A DNA stretch of 64,000 nt. Source: Rotaria sp. Silwood1 (lineage: Eukaryota; Rotifera; Eurotatoria; Philodinida; Philodinidae). Where the stretch lies: positions 1,155,429-1,219,428 of the forward strand of contig CAJNOP010000041.1 of the NCBI GenBank assembly GCA_905250075.1. Reading direction: 5' to 3'. This document shows positions 1-14,239 of this stretch, piece after piece. Within the stretch, counting starts at the first letter, position 1, and every line of letters starts with the position of its first letter. The notes beneath the pieces were generated by a model, which saw only the letters and a list, made by a program, of their open reading frames with translations, searched no databases and was not told the origin of the DNA. The position numbers and the translations under genes are program-made.

Positions 1-330
1 AAATCTGATTCATTTCGTTGTCAATTTCTGCTGACTTTTCTACACAAGCAGAAAGCTTCCGGTGAGTAATCATAGTAACAATGTTACTACTGAATAATTC
101 TTTTCTTTTTCTTGATGAAATAGATAGAAAGACACGCTCGAGGTCATATGAGTTGTTAGGTAAAAGTAAGGTTCATACTAATATATATATATAAATGCAA
201 AACTTTCAATCAGTTTTTGACTTATTCTTAAATCTTCATTTTATTTTGAACCATTACAAAAAGACTATTATGTTCAAGGATATCTTCCAAAAAAAATGAT
301 TTTTTTTTTGTTCAATATTTCAGATAAAAT
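1..330 (+). promoter_or_regulatory. CPLANE1: 5' untranslated exon and leader intron of CPLANE1
   Basis: A consensus splice donor (GTGAGT) begins at 62 and a T-rich tract ending in CAG sits at 314-323. An untranslated exon that ends at 61 would therefore be joined to 324, seven bases before the ATG at 331. The intron would be about 262 nt and contains a short (TA)n run near 183-194. The transcription start lies at or before the window edge and cannot be seen. The layout is an inference from splice signals only. Confidence 0.45.
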
Positions 331-3300
331 ATGAAAGTTGAATTAACAATTGAAAAAAATGTTGTTCTAAAACGTGATAAACCATGGTCACATTTTTATT
401 TTCTCAATGATAATGAACTTTTATGTTATAATGAAAATAAAAAATTTGAATTAGTTAATTCATCTAATGGTAAAATTGAACATATTTCAAATAAAACAAT
501 AATAAATATTTCTAAAACATCTCTTACTCATTGTATATCAAATAATGGTCAATTATGTGCATTTCTTTCTTCAAATTATGAAATAATAATATGGGATAAA
601 GATAAATTAATTCGAACAATACCATCATGTTCATTAGCTAAAAAAGCAATTAAAACACCACCACAAATTTATATAAGTAATAATGGTGAACAAGCTATTC
701 TTATTTTACAACAACCATATCGATTATTTCTATGGCTTAAATTATCTCATTCTCAATTAATATCTGCTAAACATCATCATAAATCTCCAATATGTTCAAG
801 TATATCGAGTCATACAATAGGTGAAATAGGTACATGGCATGAAATAAATTTAGCAAATCAACAATTTGATATTATAAATGATGATCAATATCAAACATCT
901 ATTGATTGTTTTTTTCGTTCAAAAAATTCTTCAATTATTTGTGCATTTGCTTGTTTTGATCGATCAGGTTTTATTCAAATAAATCGTATTGATATTAATT
1001 GGAAATCAACAATTTATTCAGAACAATTAATATCATATTCATTTGAAATATTACAAATACCAATCATGTTACCATCATTATCATCATCATTATGTTTTAT
1101 ATGTTTTGCTCATTCATCACCTATATTAGCTATTGGTTTATCAACAAATATTCTATTAATATCATTAACAACATTAGTATTTTCAAAAATCATACCTATT
1201 GATTGTTCATTTAAAACATCATCACCAAGTCATTTACAAGTATTTATAAATGATTTAATATGGAGTTATGATGATCAATTTATAATTGGTTTAACAAATC
1301 GTGGTGGTCTATTTTTTCTTAATCGTTTTGGTTCACAATTAAATTTAATAACACAAGGTGAATGTATAACACAAGGACCATCATTATTTGTTATAATACA
1401 TCCATTAATTGGAAAAGATAGTGAAGCAACAACACATTTAGGTTTAGATTCATTTATGCAATCAATTGCACCATTTTCAGATGATGATAAAACTAAACAA
1501 CAAAAATTTTCTTTAGCTGTTAATACAAATAAATCATTAATTTATTGTAGTGATGGTTATCGTTTAGCACGTTTAACTTATTCAAATAAAATTCGTGATA
1601 GAAGATTTTATGATCCATTACTTAGTTTATATTTAATGGATTTAAATAAACAACAACAACAAGAACATTCAGTTTTTATACATAAAACAAGGTAACAGAT
1701 CAAGACGTATTAGATCATAAATCTATTCATTATTTCATTAAAATTTATGTATGATTCGATGTAGAATTTAAGACTGACCAGGAAATCTCTTTAGTTGTCC
1801 CTTTCCGATTTCCACTGTGTTTTTCTCTCTAAATACTCAATAATATTATAATCAAAATCTTCAAAAGGAATTTGGTTTTATATTGAGTTTGCTAGTCATT
1901 TCAGATCTATTCTACAATGTCTAGGATAATAAAGGCTAGAAATACTAACCTAAGTTACTCATCATCGAGATTGCCATCGATATCGTGAGATAACTTGTTT
2001 ACAGAAATATTGCTTTCGTTTCAGAATGGTTTCATAAGATAGAGCATTCAATTTTGTAATAGTTACTATAAGAAAAATACTCACTAAAACCACTTTTCAA
2101 TGTCTTTCATTCGTCACTTCCTTATTGGTTAGTCGTATGTTGACTGAAAATTTGTACAACACATTTCAAACTCAACGAATATCGATCACGTGACAAGTCT
2201 TGAGTACGTTATTTTCTCAAGATGCTTTTGTATCTTATGGACATTTAGCAGATGTTTAGTCAAAATTGAGTTGATATATGTCTATTTCATATGCTTTCAT
2301 AAGCATTTTTTTTCTCGAAAAATTAAGTCAAAGTTTCCCTTAGGTTCCACTCAAAAAATGAATTTCACTGAAATGTTGTTGAAACAATTGAGATTGAAAT
2401 CAAAACATGTGGTATGCAGTCCGATTGAATTTCTCGACACAAAAAATGTTGAGGAAAACATATTGAATATAGATAAATCAACTCACTTTTTGACGTTGAT
2501 TTCAAATTTAGTTCTGGTTAAGAAAATAACTTTTCTGATTAAAAATCTGCTAAATATCCATAAGACACAAGATCTTCCCTGATGAATGATGTGCTTGACT
2601 CTTTTCAGGTGACCAGTATCCTTAAAGTTTGAAAAGTGATATAGAGCGATATATCAAGAGTTACTTGAATCGAACCTTATGAGTCGCATCATTCGAGGAA
2701 TAGATAAGCAGTACCGAATTTTCAATTAATATATTGCTGATCGCTAATGAAGTGACGAATACAAGACACTGAGAAATTATTTTCATAGATTTTTTTCTAA
2801 TAGTGACTGTCGCAGACTTGAATACTCTATCTAATAAGACTAATCTGCCATGAAAGCAACATTTTTATAAGGAATTTATCTCATAGTATAGATGACGATT
2901 TCGACAACAAGGAACTAAGATTAATTATTGCTAGCCTTTATTGCTCTAGACATTATTGACTCATTCATAAATTTTAATAATCTAAATAATGGACAGATTT
3001 GTGGTCTTATGCGCTCTAGTCCTTTTCGTTTTTTACTAGGCTAAAAATAAAATAAAATCTTATTTAGATCATTTGATGAATTTCCAAAAGTTGGTGATCG
3101 TATTGATACAGAAAGTATTGGTGGTGGTGAAATAAACATGTCAAAAAAATATGGAAGTTCAACATCATTAACAATTGATGATTTACCTGAATTGTCATTA
3201 GATGATATTTTTTCTGCATATCATCTTCTTTTAACATCATCGGAACGTATTCAACATGAAATATGTTCATGTCTTGAAAGAACAACACGAACAATACTTC

Positions 3301-6300
3301 TAGCACCGAATAATAATGATATACTTACATCAATTCAATTATCACATTGTTTAACAAATCTTGTTTTATCATCTTCATTTGGTTCATTAACATTTTTACA
3401 TCTTTCATGTTTAACAAAATTTATACCATTATTTATCGATGTATTTAACCAACAAACAACTGTTGTAAATGATCCAGAATTATTACAATTATGTATTTTA
3501 TATATTATTGAACAGTGGTTACAAGCTATTTTATATATACCAACAAAATTCAAAACATTTGAATTATGTCGAAGACAAAAAGTAGTGACATATAATGAAG
3601 GAGACGAAGAACAAGAAGAAGAAGATGAAAAAAATTTTCGACTTTGTAAAGGAATTAAACAATTAGAATTATTACAAGGAACAAATATAAAATTAGATGA
3701 TTTTTTACCATCTTCATTACCTAATCGACGACAGAATTTACAGGTAAAGATTTTCTTACGACAAATACCTTCCAATTGATCATTTCCTTGTGAGTCGAGA
3801 CCATGTGTAACATACAGATTCAATTGAGTTATGAATATTATGAAAAGAGTTCATACTTTTCGTTTATTGCTGCGAAGGTAAGGACGCATTAATTTCTAGA
3901 GCAGAATATTAAAGAGAACATTTTTTTCCTTGTGAACTATTTATATTAGTTATGAGCAGTTATTCTTGTTCTATCCGAAGCTCTAGTCAAAATTAATGAC
4001 TTAGCAAACAAAGGTTTCAGTATCGATAAAAATTTCCTAATTTTTAGTTTATTTCGAACAATTTCAACATCTGTACTTTGCATTAGATAATTGCTAGGAG
4101 TGAAAATATTGTAGCCTCTGATTAGAAATTTAAAGAATTGGTTTATTCCTGCTTAGAAAAACATGTGTTCAATATTCAGACTTATCAGACTTCTAAGAGT
4201 TCTTCATACTAGTTGTGATTAGATTTTTTTCCAAAATAAAAACACTATTGTTATGAATAGTAAAGGCTTGTCTGAAACAAATAATCTATCTGAGATCTGT
4301 CCTAATTGTTGACTATGTTAGTGTTATTAATATTTTTGTAGGACATTCTCTATAAAACTCTCAACTATATTAATATTTCTTTATATGTGTTTTTATATTC
4401 AAGGCAAATGATTCACATTATAATCGTTTTACTCTTCTTCGTTCATGGTATAAATTATGGATATCAATAGAAAAGAAATTTTATCTTGATATAAAAAATA
4501 TACCAAAATATTTAACAACAATTCGTCTTTTTATTCAATCAATATTACATTCATATCCATCATTAAATGCTATTCGTCTATTACCATATGGTCATCAAAT
4601 TGATTTAAATGATCTTTTTCCACCAGTAATAGCACCTGTTGATCATCCATTGCATACAAAAGGTTATTCAACATTAAATGAACGTCGAAAACATCGTCGT
4701 CGATCACGTAATTCAATTGATATGCCAAATTCAGCACGTTCATATCGTCATGGAAAACCACCAACAGAAGCACGTAAAGCTCTTGCACTTCATCGTGTAC
4801 TTTATGCATTAATTGAACAATATAATATTCGTGATGCTGTATGCATACTTAATGTTGCTTTACGACGTGAAACATCACTTTTATCATCATGTCTTCCAAT
4901 AGATTTATTTAGTGCAAATTTATTTCAACATATTGATACTCGAACTTATTTTGGTATGCCTGGTAATGCTTTACGTTCTGTTCTACGTACTTTAGCTCGA
5001 TTTATGGCTCGATCAATGATAACAACAGATAATAATGAAGAACAACAACAACAACAACAACAGTTATTTATTTATTCAGTTGATGCAGCATGTCCATTAC
5101 CGAATCTATTTAAAACAAAACAAACAACAAATGAACAATTAAAACATCGAATGATTTATATTGATCGACATCGTTTAAATTTAGCTATTCAACAACAAAA
5201 AATGAATAAATTTTGGCAACCATTAAAAGTACTTGAATTATTTATACTTGGTCAATCACCAAATGAAGCTGTGTAAGTATACAATGTTTGATAATTCAAT
5301 GTGCTATAGAAAGATAGAAAGAAAAAAAAATATCTCAACTAGAAAGTATCGAAAAAAAAAGTAATCTGTCTAGTAAATGTTGACTTTAGATATCTATAGG
5401 TTATTCTTGATTCTCTTAGTATTCTATGAGTTTGTATTTGTAACTAGTAGCTACAATGATGAATAATAATGGATAGAGATTAAGTAAAATAGTCAGAAAA
5501 ATAACTACTAAACGACTAAAAGTTTGTCATCATGATCACAACGGCTTCATCTTCATCGGATGTAGGTCAGTCAACATTTTCAGTTATTTTATTTATTTAT
5601 TCATAAAAAAGAAGATCTTTAAATCTATAGAGCTTTCGAGAAATATTTTTATTTAATGCATAATAATAATAATTTAGAGACTTACATATATTTCTACATG
5701 CCCTATCTCTTTGTTTATGCATTTCTATGATATATCTTTTCTAACAATGGTCACCATACCTGAGTATCAACGTAGTTCTATATGGATCCACAAGGCGCTG
5801 TGCTCAAAAGATGATCCTGGGCAACTCACTAACAGCTCTGTGTCTCGGAGCACCTGTCCAGTAGGATATCGACCACATTGTGACAAACTTACTCTTATGA
5901 TTAGTTAGTGCGTATAGAAAATGCAAGAACTCTGAGTCAGTTTAGTCTTCTGTTCAAAGTTATAGTTAGTATTATTTCTAGGCAATATATCGAACTATGG
6001 AATCTGCAACTAAGCAGCATCCCATACCGAAAGGTAGAGATAGTCTTCCTTTTGTAAAAATAACTTCAACGTAAAATAAAAGTGCAGTATTTTTTAATTT
6101 ATTCTTCGTATTTAGATTGTTTTCTAAATTAGTTGGTGATTGGCGAACAGCATTATGTCTAGCTTCTATATTACCACCACATAATGGATTATATGATACA
6201 TCTAAATCAACAAAACATACATCTCCATCATATACACCATTAAATACAATAACAGTTGATGCATTACTTTATACAAAATTATGTGAATATCTTCAAATCG

Positions 6301-8242
6301 ATAATCTTAAATCTGTACTTAAACGTACTTATAAACAAGATGAAATAATGTCATTTATTAAAAATGTCTCTGCAACATTAGAACAATTTCTTCAATGTGC
6401 AACACTTTTACAAGTACCATTAACTGAAATGTTATTAAGACGTTTAAATGCAATTATGATTTATTTATTTACATTAATACCAATAATTATATCATCAAAA
6501 TATTATTTACCATGTCCACCAATATATGCTTCAATATTAAATACATATGATGATGATAAATATGATATAACATGTAAATATGAAACACATATACGTTTAA
6601 TTTATTATCGTACAATACATATATTTATAGAAATATTATCAGCTAGTCGAATACAATTATCATGTCTTAAATGGTATTTAGATTATTTAACAATGACAAA
6701 TAATCGACGTAAAAAAACAACAGATGAAACCAATGATAGTTTTTATTCAATTAAAATGTTACTTAAATCATTACGTTTTCATAAATTACCAAATATACCT
6801 GATCGAATATTAATTTATTTTCGTGATTTTTGTATTATTTTATTTTTATTAGATACTCGTGATCGTTTATCACTTACTTTACGTAATTATTTACGTCATA
6901 AAATTGAATCAATAAATTCATCGGATAAACTTGCATGGAAAATTATTAGTTATGCAACAATACTTCTTTCATTTCGTTGTTTAATATCAGATGAAATTGA
7001 TTTATTACGTATTGTATTAAATCTTTTTTTTGATTTAACACCATCAGAACAATTAATGAGAGCATTAGCTACATTAATTATTGCACGACAACATCAAGAT
7101 CATGATACAGATAATAATGATGAAGTTACATTAATTATTAATAAATTAAAAGCAAAATGGATGCAAATTAATCCAACTTATATTCAATTATATGAAGGAT
7201 TTTTAGAAACAATTATTCTACAAGATGTTCAAGGAGATATTATTCAACACTATATGAGCGATATGTAAGATGAATTTGATAATTTTTTTTTTCTGTTTAT
7301 TATTGTAAAACATATTCTCAATAATTCATCTTTTAATTATAAATCCGAAATATCATTCACGTAATTTTATTCTAAAGACTCTCACAAATTGATTCTAGAT
7401 TAATTGTATGTAAATCAAGTGAAATTTTCAATCTTCTAAAATGATGTTTTCAGAGGATATTCAGCAGACAAGGATAAAATCTGTCTAACGAAAGTCGACT
7501 TTTTTTGTGGATTGAGGAGAAAGTTACAAGCTGAGTATGAAGCATTTTTTATCGATTTTCCCCTTACAGAAACATAGCACGGATGCAAAGACTGTCTTTT
7601 GTTATTTTTCCAGAAAACTTGATGTATTAATTATACAAAAGAAAAATCATTCAGAGTAGATAAGCCTACACTCTCTTATACTGTATTTGTGATAATCTTC
7701 TATTTAGTATGATGTAGAAAGAAAAGCTCAAATTTTAAAATGCATTATAATTCTTCAAATATTTACTTGTAGACATGATCATCATAATCAAGAACCATTA
7801 TTTGATTTTAAACCTAAATGGTTTGAAACATGTGTTGAATACGGTGAATTTATGACAATGCTTATACCACTTCTTCTTGATACATCATCATTAACTAATA
7901 CAAAACAACAAGAATTAAATAATGATCATACTAAATTTGATAGTAAATCAATACCTTTATTACAAACAATGAGTACAAAATTTCGCGAATTAGAATTACC
8001 GACAAGTCTAGATAAACGATATTTACTTAAACAAACTCCACTCTTTGTTCCACCGCATGAATATGTAGTTTTTCCTGTACGTGTTGTTCCTTATGATACA
8101 CAACAAACTATGTTTCAACAAACACCAACAAGTATAAATAATATGACTATTGGAAGTTTTGTTAGTACATCGTCAACACAACAACCACCAGGTGTTGTTA
8201 TTCTTGAAAATCATCATCGACGTAATTATTATAATCCCGTTA

Positions 8243-8284
<42 letters not shown>

Positions 8285-11200
8285 GAAATTCATCGATGGA
8301 ATGGGATGGACGTTCAGATGATCCATCACGATCACATGTACGACAATTTGATGAACCATATGCTGAAGCAGCTCGACGTAGTATTTGGATGGTAGGTTGG
8401 GCTCATCGTGATTTTACAACAACTAATGATCAAACGCAAACAACTGGTATGCGTATTCCTGTATCAGCACAATTTCTTGCATCAAGTTCATTAGTTAGTG
8501 ATCCACAACATTATGAAACAGTTGTTAAACAACATTTACAACAAACTAAATTAAATAATAATCAAGCAGATAATGATAGTGATTTAACGAATGTAACTAA
8601 AGATAGTGAAGATGATGATAGAAGTCGTACACCAAGTGATTTACCATCAAGTCCTCGTCGACGTGATGTTTCATTTCGAAGAAATTCACTTGAAGAAAGT
8701 GTATCATTACCTGTAATGAGTAATGATGGTGGTGGTGGAGATTTAGGTCGTAGTCATGATTTTCGTGCACCATCACGTGAAACTGGTATTGATGAAACAT
8801 TAACTTATGATCCACGTGATATGCTAGCTGAATATAAAGATTCAACTGGTCATCAACCTAGATCTCAACTAAGATCAAGTCCAACATTCCAAGTCTCACC
8901 ATCAACAACGAATGGATTTCAACAACAATCACCTCATTCAGTTCGGCAATCAAATAGTGATCGTCGTTTTCTTGATGATTCGGATCCATATTTACCTTTG
9001 AGACTCGAACAAGAAGAACGAGAGAAATATGCTATGAGAGGTAATAGATAATTTTATCTTACTATTAAGAAAGAATTGAGTTTTGAATATTAACTATTAA
9101 ATACAATCGAATTTAGTTTAAATTAAATTTTCATAAATTGAATAACTTGAATTTATATTATTGATTCATTTACAAGAAGTTATTTAAATCATATAAAAAT
9201 TGTCGTATAGTATTCTTTCAAAGGTTTACATTACTTTGAATTTTGTCGTTAAATATACTAATTGAAAAATTCTCTAAAGGCTTATTCGTAAGATTTTTCA
9301 ATAGTTTCATAAAATCAAACAAAATAGAGTAATTCATTTTCTTGATATCTATTAAGTTAATCCAGTTTCTGATCGAGGCAAATATACAGTATATATGTTT
9401 TTACCATTAGATACGAACAGAACAACATCTTCGAAACGATCTCCTCTTGGTCATTATCCATCGTCTCGAAATTCGCATAGTCATCAACCATCATATCAAG
9501 ATACAAATAGTCGTCGATCTCCTACACGAGATGCACATAGCCATCGATCTCCTACTAGAGATACATATAGTTATCGACCATCTTCTCGAGATCCACAACA
9601 TGATCGTCAATATCATCAATATTTTCCACAACTGCCACCATCATCATATGATCAAGCTCGAGCACCTGTGCCTATTCAATATACTTCAATACGTTTACCA
9701 CTTCTTCGTCTCGGAGCGCCTGTAATCACTACTACACCGATGTTAGCACAAGCACGATATCCACCACCTCCACCACCACCGGTTGCTTTTTATCCACCTA
9801 GACCAATATATGTTTCAACAGCACCTCGTCCTCCTCTTTCAATGCTTCATTTAGCTCCTCAACTTCCACCACCAGCAGCAATTTCACCACGAGCAACACG
9901 AGCTGATCAACAAAAGTTGTCCTATGTGCAAAATATTATGCACCGATATGCTGAAAGCAATCGACCTCGTCTTCAATTATTACAAATGCGTCCACACCCT
10001 AAAATACCTGATACTACTGAATTAAAAGTACCAATGCCTGCACCTAATATTGTTACTACATCATCTGATACAAAAATTGATACAGGTATACAAGTTGACG
10101 TACCTCGACAAGATGGTTTTGTTATTGAACCAGGTCTTTTTCAAGTAAGTTTTTGTTTTATTTTCAACAACAAAAAAAAACGAAATTTTTATTTATCAAC
10201 ATTCATCATAGGCATTATTACGAGATGCTACTGGTGTAAATTTTACATCAGCTGAAGCTCATTATTCTGCTGCTCGTCAAATTCAACAACAAGCAATTGA
10301 AGCTCGTCGTCGTGAACGATCTACAATGACTGATTTACCAGCTCATCAAATTTTATATGATTTACAATATGCTCGTGGTGGTGAAGGAGATGAAAGAAAA
10401 TTTGTTAATGTTACTGATATAGCTGGTCCACATGCTGATGCATTACTAGCTCAAATCAGACGAGATCAAATGGAACGAGAACAACTTCATTTACGACAAC
10501 AACAACCACCGCCACCATCAATACCAATGGTTACTAATGTAACTGAAATGCCATCAACTACTTATCCCATTGGTTTCGAACGACAACATACACAACTATT
10601 ACAACAACAACAAGAATCTATGACACAACCTTCGTATCCAAACGGATTTGAAAAGCAACCTTTAGGTTTTTATAATCCTGATGAATTGCAACAAAAAAGT
10701 GAACTTATTTTACAACGTCGACGACAACGAGAACAAGAAGAAAAACAAGCCGAACGACTTGCTTTTGGTAATATTGCTGATGATCGTTCTCAACGAAGAG
10801 TTTCGTATGAACCACACATACAAACATATGAATCAGATGAACATGTATATATTTGATTGAATCAAATTCTATTATATAATTGTTGTTGCTTTTTGTTTCA
10901 GGATGTTCCTCTTGAATATCTAATAAAGCAACCTCGCCTTACAGAACTAACATCAGATACAAGTTCACATGCAGTAGATCCTATTTCAGTTCGTTCAACT
11001 ACACCTCGTTCACCACATAAACAAATTTCTAGTGAACGTCCGATTTCAATAAAGACTACAACACCTCGTGATCCATTTTCTCCGCGTAAACAAGTTTCAA
11101 GTGAACGACGAACTTCAATTAAGACTACTACACCTCGTGATTCGTTTTCTCCACGTAAACAAGTTTCAAGTGAACAACCAATTTCAATTAAAACTACTAC

Positions 11201-12760
11201 ACCTCGTGATCCATTTTCTCCACGTAAAACTGTCAGTCACTCGTCATATTCAGCAACTGGTACACCACGTAAAGCTACATCACCTACAATTGCTGATCGA
11301 CATCGTGAAGCTCGTCAACGACAGCAACAAATATTATCACGTCTACGTGATGAAAATGCTCTTCGTTTTGCTGATGCTGTTCTTCATGGTGAACCTATAC
11401 CACCAACACGAGCTTTAGATGAATTTCAAATTGAACCATTAGAAACAAGTTTCACATCAACTGTACGTGAACTGGCTAGTGCTGATGGCATTATTAATCG
11501 TACATATGATCTGGATTTTAATGATGATGATGTTGATATAGGTGATGATTATGTCGAACGAATACCATCGAGACCAATGTCAGCGACAACATCTCATTTT
11601 AATCATAATGCAACACAATATTCAACATCATCTTCAGTCCTACCACGACCATCATCAGCATCATCAATAAGATCTTCTCGAAAAATTACACCAATGGGAA
11701 AAGCTATTATTCAGGTTTGAACTGTTTCTTTTTGAATTGCTTCTAATTAACTGAATATATTTGTTGAAATTTAATAGAGGATTTCTTTCTATATACGAAG
11801 AGTATCGATTTATATTCTGTTTAGGCTAAACAAAAAGGTCCACCACCAGCTCGTAGTAATATGGCAAGAAAACGACCACTTTCATCTCCAGCAAATCTTG
11901 GACAAAAACGAGGTTCAATGACTGCTCCTGTAAAAAGCAGTCAAGTTCACACACAACTGGTACGAACTATACGTAAAGCATCACCACCTGCTCATAAACC
12001 AACGACATACAATCAACGTGTACGTGCTTTAAATAAGACAGATAGTGATATACGAACAATGGTGAAACCTGATTCAACTGATCCTAAGGCACTCATGCGT
12101 TTGTATGGTACACGACGAGTACCAGGTCTTTATGTACCTTATGAAAAGACGGAACCACGAGTAACAAAGACCTATTCAGAACGAATGAAAGAATTGCAAC
12201 GACCTGCATCAGCTCAACCTCAAAGGCAACGACAATCACAAAGACAACAAGAAGAAGAATTTGAACGTCCATCAAGTGCTCCCTCTAGGTAAGCATTCAT
12301 ATGGATCACGTAAAGAATAAATTGTTAGTTTTTATTTTTAAATATTATTTCAAGTTCTGTGAGTTTGTCCGATTGGGAAATTGATGATCGTGTTAAACAA
12401 TTATTAGCTGACGATCAAGATACATTACCTTATAAAAAATTGACTAAAACAGTAACACCATTAGCTGATCTTGATGAACTTGATGATGATAATATGGATG
12501 AAACAACTTATAGTTTGACTCGTGTAACTGAACAAACAAATGAAAATACTTATGGTGAAGATCTTCGATTACTACAAAATCGACGATCTAGCGCATTGAA
12601 TACCAATACATATGGTGGTACAAGAGTTAGTGCACGAAGTAGTGCTGGTGGTGATATGACAGCACGTGATGAAAGTGAATTATCAAGAGGTGAAAGTAGT
12701 ATTAACAGCTACCTTGATTGGAGTGTAATTGATAAAGATTTTCCGACAGGAACACAATAA
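331..12760 (+). CDS. CPLANE1: CPLANE1 / C5orf42 (JBTS17) orthologue, ten coding exons
   Basis: Ciliogenesis and planar polarity effector 1 acts with INTU, FUZ and WDPCP at the basal body and transition zone to recruit IFT-A parts; human mutations cause Joubert and oral-facial-digital syndromes (family knowledge). Exons as I read them: 331-1691, 3068-3743, 4404-5272, 6116-7264, 7773-9040, 9366 (or 9390)-10144, 10212-10844, 10902-11714, 11825-12288, 12355-12760. All phases close and give about 2805 aa; human is about 3200. Residues 1-453 resemble the N-terminal beta-propeller of the family, including the early KPW motif and the segment with FLNRFGSQLNLITQGE and PLFVIIHPLI-like spacing. The middle (exons 2-5) is helical with the GDWRTALCLAS stretch. 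From about residue 1250 on it is disordered, rich in Gln, Pro, Ser and Arg, with tandem peptide repeats. The last residues, around LDWSVIDKDF, look like the conserved C-terminal tail. The exon 6 acceptor is the least certain border. Confidence 0.88.
1692..3067 (+). repeat. CPLANE1 intron 1 with long diverged inverted repeat
   Basis: This 1.4 kb intron is mostly an imperfect palindrome. The arm beginning near 1917 (AATGTCTAGGATAATAAAGG) returns as reverse complement ending near 2953. Matching blocks follow inward, such as AGATAGAGCATTCAA against AGATAGAGTATTCAA and TATTCGTCACTTC against CATTCGTCACTTC. The arms run at least 1917-2170 and 2700-2955, with roughly 70-75 percent identity by eye. 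A 130-codon open frame at 2190-2582 lies in the loop and shows no recognisable protein signature. It may be an old fold-back or MITE-like insertion. Confidence 0.6.
3744..4403 (+). other. CPLANE1 intron 2, no further feature
   Basis: The intron is 660 nt, AT-rich, with a GTAAAG donor and TTCAAG acceptor. I saw no gene, repeat or structured element in it. Confidence 0.6.
5273..6115 (+). other. CPLANE1 intron 3 with a slightly GC-richer patch
   Basis: The intron is 843 nt. A patch at about 5770-5890 is less AT-rich than its surroundings and keeps a short open frame (5711-5908). It has no recognisable motif and could be a worn transposon remnant. Nothing else was seen. Confidence 0.45.
7265..7772 (+). 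other. CPLANE1 intron 4, no further feature
   Basis: The intron is 508 nt, AT-rich, with donor GTAAGA and acceptor TTGTAG. No gene or repeat was recognised. Confidence 0.55.
8245..8283 (+). repeat. (AAT)13 microsatellite coding poly-Asn in CPLANE1
   Basis: Thirteen uninterrupted AAT codons encode an Asn tract within the disordered part of exon 5. A pure repeat of this length should vary in length between alleles. Confidence 0.9.
9041..9365 (+). other. CPLANE1 intron 5, acceptor ambiguous
   Basis: The donor GTAATA follows GAGAG at 9036-9040. Three AG dinucleotides in the same phase (ending at 9365, 9377 and 9389) could each serve as acceptor, changing the protein by 4 to 8 residues. No other feature was seen. 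Confidence 0.5.
11028..11234 (+). repeat. Three 69-bp coding minisatellite units in CPLANE1 exon 8
   Basis: Three consecutive 23-residue units share the core SIKTTTPRD(P/S)FSPRK followed by QVSSE or TVS. The DNA is also repeated, with scattered third-position and a few coding differences. The unit is rich in Ser/Thr-Pro and basic residues, which fits a phosphorylated, disordered segment. A shorter repeat with RSPTRD-type units occurs in exon 6 near 9490-9600. Confidence 0.85.
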
Positions 12761-14239
12761 ACTTTATATATGTAATGTTTTTTTTCCTTGTCTTTTCTAT
12801 GCTTTTATTGTCACGTAGTATTAATAAGTTTTATTGATGGGAATAATAAAACGATAGAAGCAACGTTTTTACGTTCTAGATTGAAAATACTTCTTTTGTT
12901 CTACTTTCCTAATGCTACAATTGATGAATTCGTTAACAATGAAAGTAAAAAAATTGAGACAATCAATTTCACAAGATGCCTTCCTCTTTTTTTTTGAATC
13001 CACTAATGATTAAATCTTTATTATTACAAAAGAAAAAGAAGTCATATTTTTATACTCTCTTAATTGATTGCTTTTTATTTTTGAAACGGTCTTCACCTAT
13101 CGTTTAGTTTTATTCGTACGAGAAGAAGTTTCTTTGTCTACATGTATGATATAAACTTATCGAAAGATTTCAAGAACCCGCAGTATTCACAGGATGAATT
13201 TGTGAAAATTATTTCTTGTAGTAGTATATTGAATAGAAATTCATGAGCAATCAAAGCTTTTATTATCACTATTTGAGCAATGAATAATATTGTTCAGGAT
13301 AGAAGTGCTATAAAATAGAGAATAGTAAGAAAATATAAAACAATAATTTCCAAAAATAAAATTACTCTACCATACTGATCTAATACATCTCCAAAAATTT
13401 ATGCTTATCATTGTGAAACCGTTTAAAAAGTAAACTAGTTTGTAATATTTCGGTCATTCTATATATTACATTCCTATGCAATACACGGTTATATTTCAAG
13501 TATGACCTATTCTTTCACAGATCATTCAAATAGATTAATTTGTACTTATCTGCTTTTTCTCTAACAAAAACAATATTCAAAATTGTTGACCATCGGTGTC
13601 TTTTGATAATCTATAATGGCGCCTGTCTTAAAACTATTAAACAAATTTAGTTCAAAATTCAACTCAATGTACTGATTGCCATATAACTATCATTGAGTAT
13701 TTGTGTGACACATATATCAGCAATGCATGCTTAAATTGCTCTTAGATAGTTCATGTCCTTCTCGTATAATTCAACGAATGACAGATGCCTATCTATGAAA
13801 AATCAGAGTATACGAAAATCAACATCAATTTTGAGGTTAATTCTGCTTATGTAACACGACTTGACCGTGTTTGTTCTCGAAACATAAAAAAATCATCTTT
13901 AACTGTCTTTATCAAAGAGGTTTCTCTCATGAGCAACAGACGCTTTAACGTAGACATAACTGTGTTCCTTAGCTGTTTCTGCCAATTTCAACTAGAATTT
14001 TGAGCAAAACGACTAAGTCTCTTTTGAGACACGCTTAAAGTAGTGTTCACTATTTTTCACTTTTGGTTTCCTGCATTTGCATGGATTCTAACGTTTTCTT
14101 TTTTTTTTGCTTAACTTGAAGTGCTTAAACGAGTTTTGCGCTCATTTCTCTTATAAAATACCGTTGCTGGTAGCTGCTTCAGACTTTGCTATGAATTAGT
14201 CTTGGATGTCAGATGATGCCAATTCCACTTTTTAATTGT

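Noticed and set aside
2190-2582. 130-codon open frame in CPLANE1 intron 1
   Set aside because: It falls in the loop of an inverted repeat, has intron-like composition and no recognisable motif.
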